Source: Halobacteriales archaeon QS_4_62_28
Lineage (GTDB): Archaea > Halobacteriota > Halobacteria > Halobacteriales > Haloarculaceae
Assembly (NCBI GenBank): GCA_003021685.1
Contig: PXRO01000008.1
Span: 16,319-80,318, forward strand
Direction of reading: 5' to 3'
DNA: 64,000 bases
Below the pieces are notes generated by a model. It searched no databases. It was not told where the DNA came from and saw only the letters and a program-made list of their open reading frames with translations. Within the stretch, counting starts at the first letter, position 1. Every line of letters starts with the position of its first letter. Of this stretch, positions 8,738 to 17,419 are shown piece after piece. Made by a program: the position numbers and the translations under genes.

Positions 8738-9373
8738 ATGAACAACGTCTCTCAGCGCATCGAGCACACGGTGCTCGGTCCGACGACGCAGTGGGCCGAC
8801 GTTCAGCGAGTGCTCGACGAGGCCGAGGAGCACGGGATGCTTGCGTGTCTCCCGCCGTGTTACGTCGAGCGTGCCCGGGAGTACGGGACGGTCCCGCTGA
8901 CGACTGTGATCGATTTTCCACACGGACAAGGCTCGACCGAGGCCGTCTGCGGGGCCGCGAGAGCGGCCTGGGACGACGGGGCCGAGGAACTCGACCTCGT
9001 CTGTCCCGTCGGCCGCCTCAAAGCCGGCGAGGACGACGCCGTCGCCGAGAAAATCACCGAGGTCGTCTCCGCCGTCCCGGTGCCGGTGAAAGTGATCGTC
9101 GAAGCGCCGCTGTTGACCGACGAAGAGAAACACCGGATCGGTCAGATTACGGCCGACGCCGGGGCGGCCTTCCTCAAGACCGCGACCGGTTTTGCCGACG
9201 GTGGCGCGACTGTCGACGACGTGGCGCTGTTGAGCCAGTACCGACCGGTCAAGGCAAGTGGTGGCATCGGCTCTTGGGAGCGAGCGAAGGCGATGTTCGA
9301 CGCCGGTGCTGACCGCATCGGAGCTTCCAGCGGGGTGACCATCGTCGAGGAATGGCAGGCAGCGGATGGGTGA
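8738..9373 (+). CDS. deoC: Deoxyribose-phosphate aldolase
   Basis: A 211-residue class I aldolase that splits 2-deoxyribose 5-phosphate into acetaldehyde and glyceraldehyde 3-phosphate in nucleoside catabolism. Motifs seen: [24 protein letters not shown] with the first conserved Lys, FLKTATGF, and the Schiff-base Lys in PVKASGGIG at about residue 171. The ATG at 8738 is preferred over one at 8726 because a TATA-like CTTACAAA lies ~27 nt upstream (leaderless). It overlaps the next ORF by 8 bp. A nucleoside phosphorylase gene at 40 kb may supply the same pathway. Confidence 0.93.
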   Translation: MNNVSQRIEHTVLGPTTQWADVQRVLDEAEEHGMLACLPPCYVERAREYGTVPLTTVIDFPHGQGSTEAVCGAARAAWDDGAEELDLVCPVGRLKAGEDDAVAEKITEVVSAVPVPVKVIVEAPLLTDEEKHRIGQITADAGAAFLKTATGFADGGATVDDVALLSQYRPVKASGGIGSWERAKAMFDAGADRIGASSGVTIVEEWQAADG

Positions 9374-9671
9374 CGTGAGAGACATACGTGCACAAATCGA
9401 CCGCCGCCTGCCGGTTCCCGCCGGGAGTGTGAGAGCGTCTATCGACCGTTTACGCGACCGTGACTGTTTTCCCTCCGAGTCACTGAGTGGGTGTGTGACT
9501 GCCGCCGAACCGACCACCTCCGACGACGCCGATCAACTGACGAGTCAGGGCTATCACATCACTGTCGACGACGGCCGTGACTCGTTTTTTGCACTCTGTA
9601 TCGAAGCACAGGACAGTGAGGACGCCTGGCTGATGTCCGACACCGTTCGGTCTCTCGACGAGATGCGGTAG
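9366..9671 (+). CDS. Uncharacterised haloarchaeal protein co-transcribed with deoC
   Basis: A 101-residue protein whose ATG at 9366 lies inside the last codons of deoC (8-bp overlap), so translational coupling is likely. Residues 1-35 are basic and helical ([20 protein letters not shown]); the C-terminal half is acidic and beta-rich, ending [15 protein letters not shown]. No catalytic motif or metal-binding site is visible. It may be a small haloarchaeal DUF; I assign no function. Confidence 0.6.
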   Translation: MGDVRDIRAQIDRRLPVPAGSVRASIDRLRDRDCFPSESLSGCVTAAEPTTSDDADQLTSQGYHITVDDGRDSFFALCIEAQDSEDAWLMSDTVRSLDEMR

Positions 9672-9736
9672 GCGAATTGCCGGTCGAATTCGTCGTCCTT
9701 TTGCCCGCGAACGACAACACTCCAGTAACGCAGCGC

Positions 9737-10993
9737 ATGGCCCAGTATCACATCGAGACGTACGGGTGTACGTCCAACCGCGGCGAGAGCCAGGAGATCG
9801 AACAGGCACTCCGCGAGGGTGGCCACCACCCCGCCGACGGCCCCAGAGAGGCAGACGTGGCGATTCTCAACACCTGTACGGTCCTTGAAAAGACGGAGCG
9901 AAACATGCTCCGGCGGGCCGAAGAGCTGGACGAAGAGACACCGGCAGACCTGATCGTCACTGGCTGTATGGCACTGGCCCAGGGCGAGGAGTTTCGCGAA
10001 GCTGGCGTCGACGCCGAGATCCTCCACTGGGACGACGTTCCCCAGCACGTCCTCAACGGGGAGTGTCCGACAGTGACGCCGGACACCGAAACAGTGCTCG
10101 ACGGCGTCGTCGGCATTCTCCCCATCGCACGGGGTTGTATGTCCGACTGCTCGTACTGCATCACCAAGCACGCCACCGGCCGTATCGAGTCGCCGCCGGT
10201 CGAGGAAAACGTCGAGAAGGCCCGCGCCCTCGTCCACGCCGGCGCGAAGGAAATCCGAATCACTGGCCAGGACACGGGCGTCTATGGCTGGGACCGAAAC
10301 CAGGGCGAGAGTCTTCTGCCAGAACTGCTGGAGCGGATCTGCACGGAAATCGACGGCGAGTTCCGGGTTCGCGTCGGGATGGCCAATCCGAAGGGCGTCC
10401 ACGGCGTTCGCGAGGACCTCGCCGCGGTCTTTGCCGAGCACGACGAACTGTACAACTTCCTGCATGCGCCAGTCCAGTCCGGTAGCGACGACGTGCTCGC
10501 GGAGATGCGCCGCCAGCACGCCGTCTCCGAGTACGTCGACGTCGTCGAGACGTTCGACGAATACCTCGACTACTGGACGCTGTCGACGGACTTCATCGTC
10601 GGATTCCCCAGCGAGACCGACCGCGACTTCCAGCAGTCGATGGCCCTGCTCCGGGAGACCCGTCCCGAGAAGATCAACGTCACGCGCTTCTCGAAGCGAC
10701 CCGGCACCGACGCCGCCGAAATGAAGGGCCTAGGCGGCCAGATCAAGAAGGACCGCTCGAAGGCCATGTCGGAGTTGAAGATGGACGTGACCGGCGAGGC
10801 CTACGAGGCGATGATCGGCGAACAGAAGCGCGTCTTGCTCGTCGAGGACGGCACTGACGAGTCGCTGGTGGGCTACGACGAGGGATACCGCCAGGTGGTC
10901 ATCGCCGACGCCGAGGAGCGAGGACTCGAGATCGGCGAGTTCGTCGACTGCGAGATTACCAGCCACAACACCGTTTATGCGTTCGGTACGTGA
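9737..10993 (+). CDS. tRNA t6A37 methylthiotransferase (radical SAM, e-MtaB/CDKAL1 type)
   Basis: A 418-residue enzyme that converts t6A37 to ms2t6A37 in ANN-decoding tRNAs. Residues 1-110 form the MTTase N-terminal domain with cluster cysteines in YGCTSNRGES, NTCTVLEKTE and VTGCMA. The radical-SAM motif CxxxCxxC reads RGCMSDCSYCITKHATG at ~132-148. A C-terminal TRAM-like domain covers ~360-418. The e-MtaB rather than MiaB assignment rests on the archaeal setting. The ATG at 9737 (MAQYHIETYGCTSN) matches the family start; the 20-residue upstream extension is not used. Confidence 0.9.
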   Translation: MAQYHIETYGCTSNRGESQEIEQALREGGHHPADGPREADVAILNTCTVLEKTERNMLRRAEELDEETPADLIVTGCMALAQGEEFREAGVDAEILHWDDVPQHVLNGECPTVTPDTETVLDGVVGILPIARGCMSDCSYCITKHATGRIESPPVEENVEKARALVHAGAKEIRITGQDTGVYGWDRNQGESLLPELLERICTEIDGEFRVRVGMANPKGVHGVREDLAAVFAEHDELYNFLHAPVQSGSDDVLAEMRRQHAVSEYVDVVETFDEYLDYWTLSTDFIVGFPSETDRDFQQSMALLRETRPEKINVTRFSKRPGTDAAEMKGLGGQIKKDRSKAMSELKMDVTGEAYEAMIGEQKRVLLVEDGTDESLVGYDEGYRQVVIADAEERGLEIGEFVDCEITSHNTVYAFGT

Positions 10994-11025
10994 CCGAAAC
11001 CTATCGGCAGTGCGACACGGGAACG

Positions 11026-12162
11026 TTAGTCCCGCAGCGCTTCGACTGGCGGGGCGTTGGCTGCCTTCCAGGCGGGATAGAGTCCACTCAGGAAGCTCGC
11101 ACCAGTCCCGAACAGGAAGCCGAGGACGGTAAATCGCAACGCTTCCGTGGTGAAGGCGAGCGGATCCGAGAGCAACTCGGCGTTCATCAGCATGCCGAGG
11201 CCGATGCTGATGACGACGCCGACGACTGATCCCACGACGCCCAGCAGCGCCGCCTCGTACAGCATCAACCGGAGAATATCGGTTCGGTGATAGCCGACGG
11301 CCCGGAGGACGCCGATTTCGGCTTTGCGCTCGATAGTGCTCATCAGCATGACGTTGAGGATACTGACAGAGGCGACGAGCAGCGAGACCCCACCGACGGC
11401 GAGCAGGAAGGTCCGGATGAGGCTCATCTGCTGGTTGAATCGTTCGAGCGACGACTCGGCGTCGAAGACGCTGTAGTAACTCCGGCGGTCGTTGAGGTTT
11501 CGCTCCAGTCTGTCGCTTATCTGGAAGGCCGCCTGTGGAGACTCCGCCCGGATCAGGACCTGTGTGGCCCCGTTGCCCACTTCCCCATCGGGCAGCAATA
11601 CACCGTCGTCGACCCGCACCCACGACGAGCGACTCTGTTCTTTCAGGACAGCGATCACGCGCCGATTCTCGCCGTCGACCTGGATGCTGTCGCCCGGTTC
11701 GACCCCGAGACGTTCCGCCAGCTGGGACCCGACTGCGACCCCGGACCGCCAGTTCTCCGGAATTTGACCGGACGCTGGCGTGACGAAGGCCGCTGGCTCT
11801 GACACCGAGACCAGCGACGCACGCGTCGTGGTCTGTAACCCGGTTACCCTGGCACGTGACCGGGAGACAGTGTACACCGCACCGTTCCCGGCGTAGCGTT
11901 CGATCTGTGCGACGTGATCCCGGTCGAACTCACGGAAATCGGCGTCCTCGCCGGGACTGACACCGACAGTCCGGATGGCGTCGTCGGCCGTGTTCAGGAA
12001 CGACTGTTCGAGCGTCGCCCCGAACATGCCAAGCGATGCGATGGCGACGACACCGATTGTGATTCCCGCCATCGCGAGCACTGTTCGGGCACGCGCCCGG
12101 GAAAGATTGTTTCGTGCGAACGCGGCGAGCGGGAACAGTCGTGCGAGTGAGCTATCGATCAT
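11026..12162 (-). CDS. ABC transporter permease, MacB/FtsX type
   Basis: A 378-residue permease with one N-terminal membrane helix (RTVLAMAGITIGVVAIASLG, ~25-45), a MacB-type periplasmic core domain (~60-240), and three C-terminal helices with the FtsX-like phrases ERKAEIGVLRAVGY and FLSGLYPAWKAANAPPVEALR. It is third in an operon with an exported repeat protein and an ATPase, overlapping the ATPase by 11 bp. The ATG at 12162 is preferred over 12204. Such transporters usually drive a partner exported protein or extract lipoproteins rather than import solutes; the substrate is unknown. Confidence 0.9.
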   Translation of the reverse strand: MIDSSLARLFPLAAFARNNLSRARARTVLAMAGITIGVVAIASLGMFGATLEQSFLNTADDAIRTVGVSPGEDADFREFDRDHVAQIERYAGNGAVYTVSRSRARVTGLQTTTRASLVSVSEPAAFVTPASGQIPENWRSGVAVGSQLAERLGVEPGDSIQVDGENRRVIAVLKEQSRSSWVRVDDGVLLPDGEVGNGATQVLIRAESPQAAFQISDRLERNLNDRRSYYSVFDAESSLERFNQQMSLIRTFLLAVGGVSLLVASVSILNVMLMSTIERKAEIGVLRAVGYHRTDILRLMLYEAALLGVVGSVVGVVISIGLGMLMNAELLSDPLAFTTEALRFTVLGFLFGTGASFLSGLYPAWKAANAPPVEALRD

Positions 12163-12823
12163 TCCGTATCTCCCCGTCGACGAGTCGAATCGTCCGCTCG
12201 GCAAACGCCGTCACCTGTTCGTCGTGGGTCACCGTCAGGATCGCGACCCCCTCTTCGGTGAACGCGTCGAACACGTCGAGCACCTGTGCACCGGTGTCCT
12301 GATCGAGATTCCCGGTCGGTTCGTCGGCCAGCAGGATATCGGGACCGTTGATCATCGACCGGGCGATTGCGACGCGTTGCTTTTGCCCACCCGAGAGTTC
12401 ATTGGGGTAATGATCGAGTCGGTCACCCAGGCCGACACGGGTCAGCAGTTCGTCGGCGCGGTCGAGCAACGTCTCGCGGTCGTCGCGAACGAGTCCCGGG
12501 ACAGCGACGTTCTCGCGAGCGGTCAGGGTCGGTACCAGGTAGAAGCTCTGGAAGATGAACCCGACTGTCTCACGACGGAGGTCAGTTCGCTCGCGTTTCG
12601 AGAGTGTCGACAACGACGTGCCATCGACCGTCACCGATCCCTCGGACGGGTCGTCGAGCAGTCCCAGCAGGTTCAACAGCGTCGATTTCCCGCTCCCACT
12701 CGGGCCGACGACGGCGGCGAACTCGCCGGAATCGACGCTCACCGAGACGCCATCGAGGGCGCGCAGCGTCTTGTCGCCCGACTCGTAGATTTTCACCGCG
12801 TCGGAGGCACTGATGACACTCAT
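12152..12823 (-). CDS. ABC transporter ATP-binding protein (LolD/MacB type)
   Basis: A 223-residue ATPase with Walker [10 protein letters not shown] (~40-48), Q-loop in [13 protein letters not shown], signature [16 protein letters not shown], Walker [13 protein letters not shown] and H-loop TVTHDEQV. The size and EPTGNLD box are those of LolD/MacB ATPases that pair with FtsX-type permeases. It overlaps the upstream exported-protein gene by 4 bp (ATGA at 12820-12823) and the downstream permease by 11 bp, so the three are translated together. It couples ATP hydrolysis to the MacB-like permease at the cytoplasmic face. Confidence 0.93.
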   Translation of the reverse strand: MSVISASDAVKIYESGDKTLRALDGVSVSVDSGEFAAVVGPSGSGKSTLLNLLGLLDDPSEGSVTVDGTSLSTLSKRERTDLRRETVGFIFQSFYLVPTLTARENVAVPGLVRDDRETLLDRADELLTRVGLGDRLDHYPNELSGGQKQRVAIARSMINGPDILLADEPTGNLDQDTGAQVLDVFDAFTEEGVAILTVTHDEQVTAFAERTIRLVDGEIRNDR

Positions 12824-14634
12824 CGGTAGCGTCGGTATGCGAACCCAGCGGCGATCACCAGAAGGACACCACCACCGACCAGCGCGACCGGGAACGACGA
12901 GGTGTGTTGTGAGTCACTCGCCACTGTGGTCGCACTCGGTGTGTAGGAGACAGTGATCCGCTCGGTCACTTGCTGTCCATCGACTCGGTAGCGCACGTCG
13001 AGCGGGAGTTCGACCGTCTGGTTGGTCTGGGCAGTGAGTCGGGCGTCGACCTGGAAGGACTTGAAGTCGCTCTGTGCGACGCTCCCGACGAAGTAGCGAG
13101 ATTCTGATTCGGCCGGTGCAACGTTGGTCCCGTCGGCGACCGATACCACGAGTGAGGAGGCGTTGGTCGTGCCGACGTTGCTTGCACTCCCCCGGACCGT
13201 CAACCGATTCCCGGTCTGTTCGACCCGGATCCCGGTGGCCTCGATGTCGCTGTCAGCGGACGGTTCGTGTTCGATGTCCACGGTACGCGTGACTCGTTCG
13301 CCATCGACCTGGTACTGGACCGTCAGCGGGACCGTAACTGCCCGGTCGCCGTCCTCGGTGAGGCGAGCGGTGACTTCGAATGGTGTGGTCCCGTTCCGTT
13401 CGAGTGAGCCCACGAAGTGGCTGGCACCTGACTGTGCCGGTGTGACCGCCTCGCTGTCTGCAATCGATACGAGGACCGAGGCGGCGGCCGACTGACCGAG
13501 GTTACTCGCACTGCCACGGATCGTCAACCGTTCACCGACTTGCTGTATCTCGACGTCCGTGAGTGCGATGTCGCTGTCCGTTCTCGGGTCATACGCGACG
13601 GTCTGGATCGTGGTCGTGCGTTTGCCGTCGACGCGATACTGGATGTCGAGTGGAATCGTCGTCTCCTGGTCCGACGCCGGCACCGCAGCAGCGAGTTCGA
13701 ACGCCTTCGAGGCGTCCGGTTCGAGAGCGCCAGCGAAGGCACTGGACTGTGCGTTACCGAGACTCGCGTTCCCGGCGGCAGCGATCTGGACCGACGAGAC
13801 GGCCGTCTCACCGGCGTTGTTCAACGTCCCGGAGACGGTCAGTTTGTCACCAGTGTTGGTCACTTCCACGCCGCTTAGCGAGACCTCGCCGGGGTTCTCG
13901 ACGCGGTCGACAGTCGTGATCAGTTCCTGTGTCGTGGACTCGTATTCGCCGTCGCTGGTCGTGTACTCGACGTAAGCCGTCACCGATCTCTCGCCACCAG
14001 TGACGTTGGTCGCGGGGTACCGCAACGTCGCTTCACTCCCGGAACCGAGTTGTGAGACGATACGGCGATTCTCGCTGAAACTGATGTCCTCGGACTCCAG
14101 ATCGACCGTCAGTGCCCGGATCGCCGTCGTTCGGGCGTTGGAGACACGCAGATCGAACGTCGTCTCGCCGGAGGGGCCGACCGGCGCTGCCGACAGCGAG
14201 AGCGCAGGATCGGCCTGTCCGGCCGTTACCGTCACCGTTCGTTCGAGGTTGATCACGTCGCCCTCCGCAAGCAACTGGATGTGGAGGACGAACGTCTGCG
14301 TGCCGCTCTCGTCGATATCGACCGAGAGGTCACGAGTGACCGACTGGCCGGCGCTGATAGAGGCGTCGAGATTCGACCTGTCGTAGACGGTACTGTTGTC
14401 CTGTGCAGACTCCTGAACCGATATTTTGCGCAGCGAGTAGGACTCGGTCCCCGCTTCGGGGTTTGCAATCGTCGTACTGATCGTGACGGACTCACCGGGT
14501 GCCGGACGCTCGGGTATCGTCGTCGTCTCGATCGTTACGACGCTTGCGCTTCCACCCGCGACCGGACCAACCGCGACCGCAGCGGTGCTGAACAGTACGG
14601 TCACGATCAAGAGGAGGGACCGCGCACGACTCAT
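12820..14634 (-). CDS. Exported CARDB/COG1361-like protein with three tandem repeats
   Basis: A 604-residue protein: signal peptide at 1-30, extracellular beta-rich region, and a C-terminal anchor (PVALVGGGVLLVIAAGFAYR) with a basic tail. Three ~115-residue repeats run from about residue 250 to 560; each starts like SDIEATGIRVEQTGNRLTV and contains a YFVGS / HFVGS / AFAGA core. CARDB-like domains are seen before them. It is first in an operon with a MacB-type ATPase and permease, filling the place of the periplasmic partner, so it probably acts as the extracellular component of that machine. The repeated sites at its 5' end suggest ligand binding, but nothing shows which. Confidence 0.8.
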   Translation of the reverse strand: MSRARSLLLIVTVLFSTAAVAVGPVAGGSASVVTIETTTIPERPAPGESVTISTTIANPEAGTESYSLRKISVQESAQDNSTVYDRSNLDASISAGQSVTRDLSVDIDESGTQTFVLHIQLLAEGDVINLERTVTVTAGQADPALSLSAAPVGPSGETTFDLRVSNARTTAIRALTVDLESEDISFSENRRIVSQLGSGSEATLRYPATNVTGGERSVTAYVEYTTSDGEYESTTQELITTVDRVENPGEVSLSGVEVTNTGDKLTVSGTLNNAGETAVSSVQIAAAGNASLGNAQSSAFAGALEPDASKAFELAAAVPASDQETTIPLDIQYRVDGKRTTTIQTVAYDPRTDSDIALTDVEIQQVGERLTIRGSASNLGQSAAASVLVSIADSEAVTPAQSGASHFVGSLERNGTTPFEVTARLTEDGDRAVTVPLTVQYQVDGERVTRTVDIEHEPSADSDIEATGIRVEQTGNRLTVRGSASNVGTTNASSLVVSVADGTNVAPAESESRYFVGSVAQSDFKSFQVDARLTAQTNQTVELPLDVRYRVDGQQVTERITVSYTPSATTVASDSQHTSSFPVALVGGGVLLVIAAGFAYRRYR

Positions 14635-14742
14635 CTGTGCACCTCACCAGAGGCAGAGACAGTCGTTGGACGGGACAGAGTATCGAGGGAGCCGTCGTAA
14701 TGTCGTGTGGCGCTCATTGCATCTTAGATAAAAATTATCGAA

Positions 14743-14781
14743 TAAAAAAACACCTATCCGCAGTTTCAGATCGTGAAACTG
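14743..14781 (-). terminator. Hairpin followed by T-run (minus strand)
   Basis: CAGTTTCA (14761-14768) and TGAAACTG (14774-14781) pair perfectly around GATCG. Reading on the minus strand, the hairpin is followed by seven T residues (14744-14750). This suits termination of the CDF transporter transcript ending at 14876. A second stem, CGCCAGC/GCTGGCG at 14853-14870, lies nearer the stop codon. Confidence 0.45.
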
Positions 14782-14875
14782 TGGCGCTCATCTCATCATC
14801 CGGATGGTGACCACCAACTTACAACGTGTTTCGAGACCGAACTGGAAACCGTCGCCAGCCTGCGCTGGCGGGACG

Positions 14876-15787
14876 CTACCAGTCGACCAGTCGGTCGACC
14901 TCGTCGTCCGATTTCCACTCGCCGAGTTCTTTCGGGTCGACGTGGACGAACACGTCGTCGACTTCCGGCAGCGTCTGGATCGAATCGATGACTGCCGTTT
15001 CGATGTCGTGGACCTCCATGAGCGTCCTGTCACCTTCGACCTCGACGTGGAGGCTCACGTCGATTTCGGGTCCGACGTAGTGGGCGATGACGTCGTGGGC
15101 ACCCTCGACATCGGGGTGTGCCAGCGCCCTGCGGAGGATCTCTGTTCGCAGGTCCTCGGGCGGTGCTGCGCCGACGAGGTAGTCGACGTTGTCCCGGACT
15201 ACTCCGACGCCAGTGTAGATGATGCCGACCGAGACCAGCACCGCCGCGAGCGGATCGAGGACGGGCACACCGAGTGTTGCGCCGACGACGCCGACGAGCG
15301 CCGCTCCGGCGGTGAGAATGTCGTTCCGGTTGTCCATCGCTGTGGCGACGAGCGCCGGCGAATGCTGGTCGCGACCGGCCGAAAGGCAGTACCGGTACAG
15401 TCCGTACTTGACGACGCCGGAAACGGCGAGCACTGCGACGGCAGCCGGGCCACGTGTCACCGAGACAGATCCCGAGAGCAACGACTGGCCCGCCTGCCAG
15501 AGGATCGCGCCACCGGCCGTGAAGATACCGACCGCGACGAACAGCGAGACGAACGGTTCGATGCGCTCGTGTCCGTGCGGGTGCTCGAAGTCGGGCGGGC
15601 GCGTCGTCAGGGAGAGACCGGCGACGATCACGAGACTGTAGGCCGTGTCGGCGAGGCTGTTGACCGCCTCGGATCCGACCGCGAGGCTCCCGGTCTCGAC
15701 CCAGACGACCCCCTTGAGCAGGGCGAGGGCGAGGTTCACCCCGAGCATGATCAGTCCGACCCGACGAAGCACGCCACGACGCGACAT
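14876..15787 (-). CDS. Cation diffusion facilitator (CDF) family transporter
   Basis: A 303-residue CDF transporter that exports divalent metal in exchange for protons. Six membrane segments occupy ~12-205 and a ferredoxin-like cytoplasmic domain ~210-303 with HDVIAHYVGPEIDVSLHVEV. The membrane metal site reads NSLAD in TM2 and DNRND in TM5, i.e. Asn replaces the usual first His/Asp of TM2; this points away from a classic Zn site and perhaps to Mn or Fe, but specificity cannot be decided here. The linker FEHPHGHERIEPF carries extra His. It is monocistronic. Confidence 0.9.
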   Translation of the reverse strand: MSRRGVLRRVGLIMLGVNLALALLKGVVWVETGSLAVGSEAVNSLADTAYSLVIVAGLSLTTRPPDFEHPHGHERIEPFVSLFVAVGIFTAGGAILWQAGQSLLSGSVSVTRGPAAVAVLAVSGVVKYGLYRYCLSAGRDQHSPALVATAMDNRNDILTAGAALVGVVGATLGVPVLDPLAAVLVSVGIIYTGVGVVRDNVDYLVGAAPPEDLRTEILRRALAHPDVEGAHDVIAHYVGPEIDVSLHVEVEGDRTLMEVHDIETAVIDSIQTLPEVDDVFVHVDPKELGEWKSDDEVDRLVDW

Positions 15788-15812
15788 CGTCTCGTGGTTG
15801 CAGCGGGCGCGA

Positions 15813-16379
15813 CTAAGCCGCTTCGCTCGGTCGCCCGTCCTGCGAGAACGTGACGGCGCACCTGGAGTGTTCGACCGTTGCGCCCTCGAGTTCCCCGAAC
15901 GCCTCGTGCAACCGGTCGTAGGTGTCCTCGATGGCCTCGACGATCACCTGCGTATCACCGACGACAGGCATGAAGTTCGTATCCCCCTCCCACCGCGGGA
16001 CAACGTGAGTGTGGAGGTGGTTCTCGATTGATCCACCCGCCGGTCCACCACCCAGGTTCAATCCCGCGTTGAACGCGTCCGGTTCGAGTGCCGCTTCGAG
16101 TGCCTCGAACGTCCGTTGTTTCAACCGTGCGTGTGCGAGCAACACCTCCGAGGACAGGTCACCGTAGTCGCCAGTGTGCTGGTAGGGAATGACCATCGCG
16201 TGACCCGGACTGTACGGAGCGTTGTTCAGCAAGACGTACGCGTGATCGTTGCGAGCCACGATGCGGTTCGAGCGGTCGCTGTCCTGCCCGGGCAGTCCAC
16301 AGAAGACACACTCCATGCCGGAATTCTGCTCCTCGCGTTCGACCCACTCGATACGCCACGGTGCGAACACCTGTTCCAT
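15813..16379 (-). CDS. HIT family hydrolase/phosphorylase
   Basis: A 188-residue protein of the histidine-triad superfamily with the catalytic motif NHLHTHVVPRW (HxHxH) near residue 122. An N-terminal CVFCGLP pair (~24-30) with a later Cys/His could bind zinc, as in branch-two HIT enzymes. The size and PGHAMVIPYQHTGDY segment suggest Ap4A phosphorylase/hydrolase-like action on dinucleotides or AMP conjugates, but the substrate is not determined. It sits 25 bp downstream of the divergent-side CDF gene start, both on the minus strand. Confidence 0.88.
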   Translation of the reverse strand: MEQVFAPWRIEWVEREEQNSGMECVFCGLPGQDSDRSNRIVARNDHAYVLLNNAPYSPGHAMVIPYQHTGDYGDLSSEVLLAHARLKQRTFEALEAALEPDAFNAGLNLGGGPAGGSIENHLHTHVVPRWEGDTNFMPVVGDTQVIVEAIEDTYDRLHEAFGELEGATVEHSRCAVTFSQDGRPSEAA

Positions 16380-16622
16380 GCCTCATGCTCCACTGGAACA
16401 CAGTAAACCGCTTTGCCACACAGGGTCAGATTCTAGTATTTAAATCTTCTTGCCGTTCACGATCAGATACCCCAACTTGATGTCTCAAAGCAGGGTATAA
16501 ACTATCTAAAGAGTTCTGACGCACTGAGATCAGAATACTGCTTCTGTACTGCGATAAACAGTCTAAACGGCCTCGAACCGTGGGGGATTTTTATGCCTCT
16601 CTCAGCGTAGCACTCGATTGGG

Positions 16623-16820
16623 ATGGCAGTCAAAAACGGCACCACGGAGGTCACGGAAACGTGCTCGGCCTGCAACCGAACGACCCCCCACGAGGTCACA
16701 GTAGAGATTCTCACAGAAAGCACGAACGAGAAGAACGCCGCGTTCTCTCGCGAACCGTACCGGGTCAGTGAGTGCCGGATCTGTGGGACAACCACCCAGA
16801 TTCGAATGAACAACGCCTGA
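16623..16820 (+). CDS. Small zinc beta-ribbon protein (DUF7835-like)
   Basis: A 65-residue protein with two CxxC knuckles, ETCSACNRTTPHEV at ~13-26 and SECRICGTTTQI at ~49-60, enough for one zinc ribbon. It is small, soluble and basic in the middle, like the haloarchaeal DUF7835 zinc-ribbon proteins; function unknown, with RNA or protein binding plausible. A TATA-like TTTTTATG lies ~33 nt upstream, giving a short leader. It is convergent with the NUDIX gene (26 bp between stops). Confidence 0.8.
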   Translation: MAVKNGTTEVTETCSACNRTTPHEVTVEILTESTNEKNAAFSREPYRVSECRICGTTTQIRMNNA

Positions 16821-16846
16821 CGCCACCGAAAATAGCGTAGCAAGTA

Positions 16847-17314
16847 TCAATCAGCAGCCAGACCAACAGGGCTGCTCGTGGCCACAGAGTCAGTCAGCGC
16901 GTGGAGATAATCATCGAGGTCGAGTGCCAGCGAGGGACCACTCTGGAGGTCCACCCAGAAAAAGTCGAACGCCGCCCCGCGTTCCTCGCCCGACCCGGTG
17001 ACGGTGTGGGTCCACTCGTCGCGGGCCTCGTACACCGGCATATGATAGAAATTCCGGACGTACCGCTTGGGCGGTGAATCACGTCGCTTCCAGACATCGG
17101 TGACGAGATGCCGTCGACCTTTGAACGTCGCGAGCCCGCTCTCCTCGATTGCTTCCCTATAAACGGCTTCCCGGGGCAGTTCACCCGGTTCGACCGTCCC
17201 TTTCGGTATCTGGGGTTTCTCGTGTCCCGGCCCGTCGAACACCAGCAGCTCCGATCTGTTTCTCGTGATATAGGCACAGGCTTTCTTGACGTGCGTTACG
17301 TCCTGATCTCGCAT
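16847..17314 (-). CDS. NUDIX hydrolase
   Basis: A 155-residue NUDIX enzyme. The full Nudix box is visible from GTVEPGELPREAVYREAIEE to the following SGL (~37-60), giving Gx5Ex7REUxEExGU, so it should hydrolyse a nucleoside diphosphate linked to X with Mg2+. The substrate cannot be read from sequence. ATG 17314 (MRDQDVTHVKKACAY) is chosen because a strong TATA-like TATTATA lies ~27 nt upstream; the longer TTG start would lie within the promoter. The 3' end is rich in small residues. Confidence 0.9.
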   Translation of the reverse strand: MRDQDVTHVKKACAYITRNRSELLVFDGPGHEKPQIPKGTVEPGELPREAVYREAIEESGLATFKGRRHLVTDVWKRRDSPPKRYVRNFYHMPVYEARDEWTHTVTGSGEERGAAFDFFWVDLQSGPSLALDLDDYLHALTDSVATSSPVGLAAD

Positions 17315-17419
17315 ATTGACAGAGATCAACTGGAGTCATATAATACTGACCAAATATGGTCCTTTAGATGTAATAGGGTCATGAACGTATTACAGAAACC
17401 GTATCTGGTAGACAAAATT

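Noticed and set aside
9554..10519. 321-codon ORF antisense to the methylthiotransferase
   Set aside because: The radical-SAM gene is intact; this is a codon-bias shadow.
14804..15853. 349-codon ORF antisense to the CDF transporter
   Set aside because: Shadow frame of a well-supported transporter; composition is Arg/Asp-rich with no domain.
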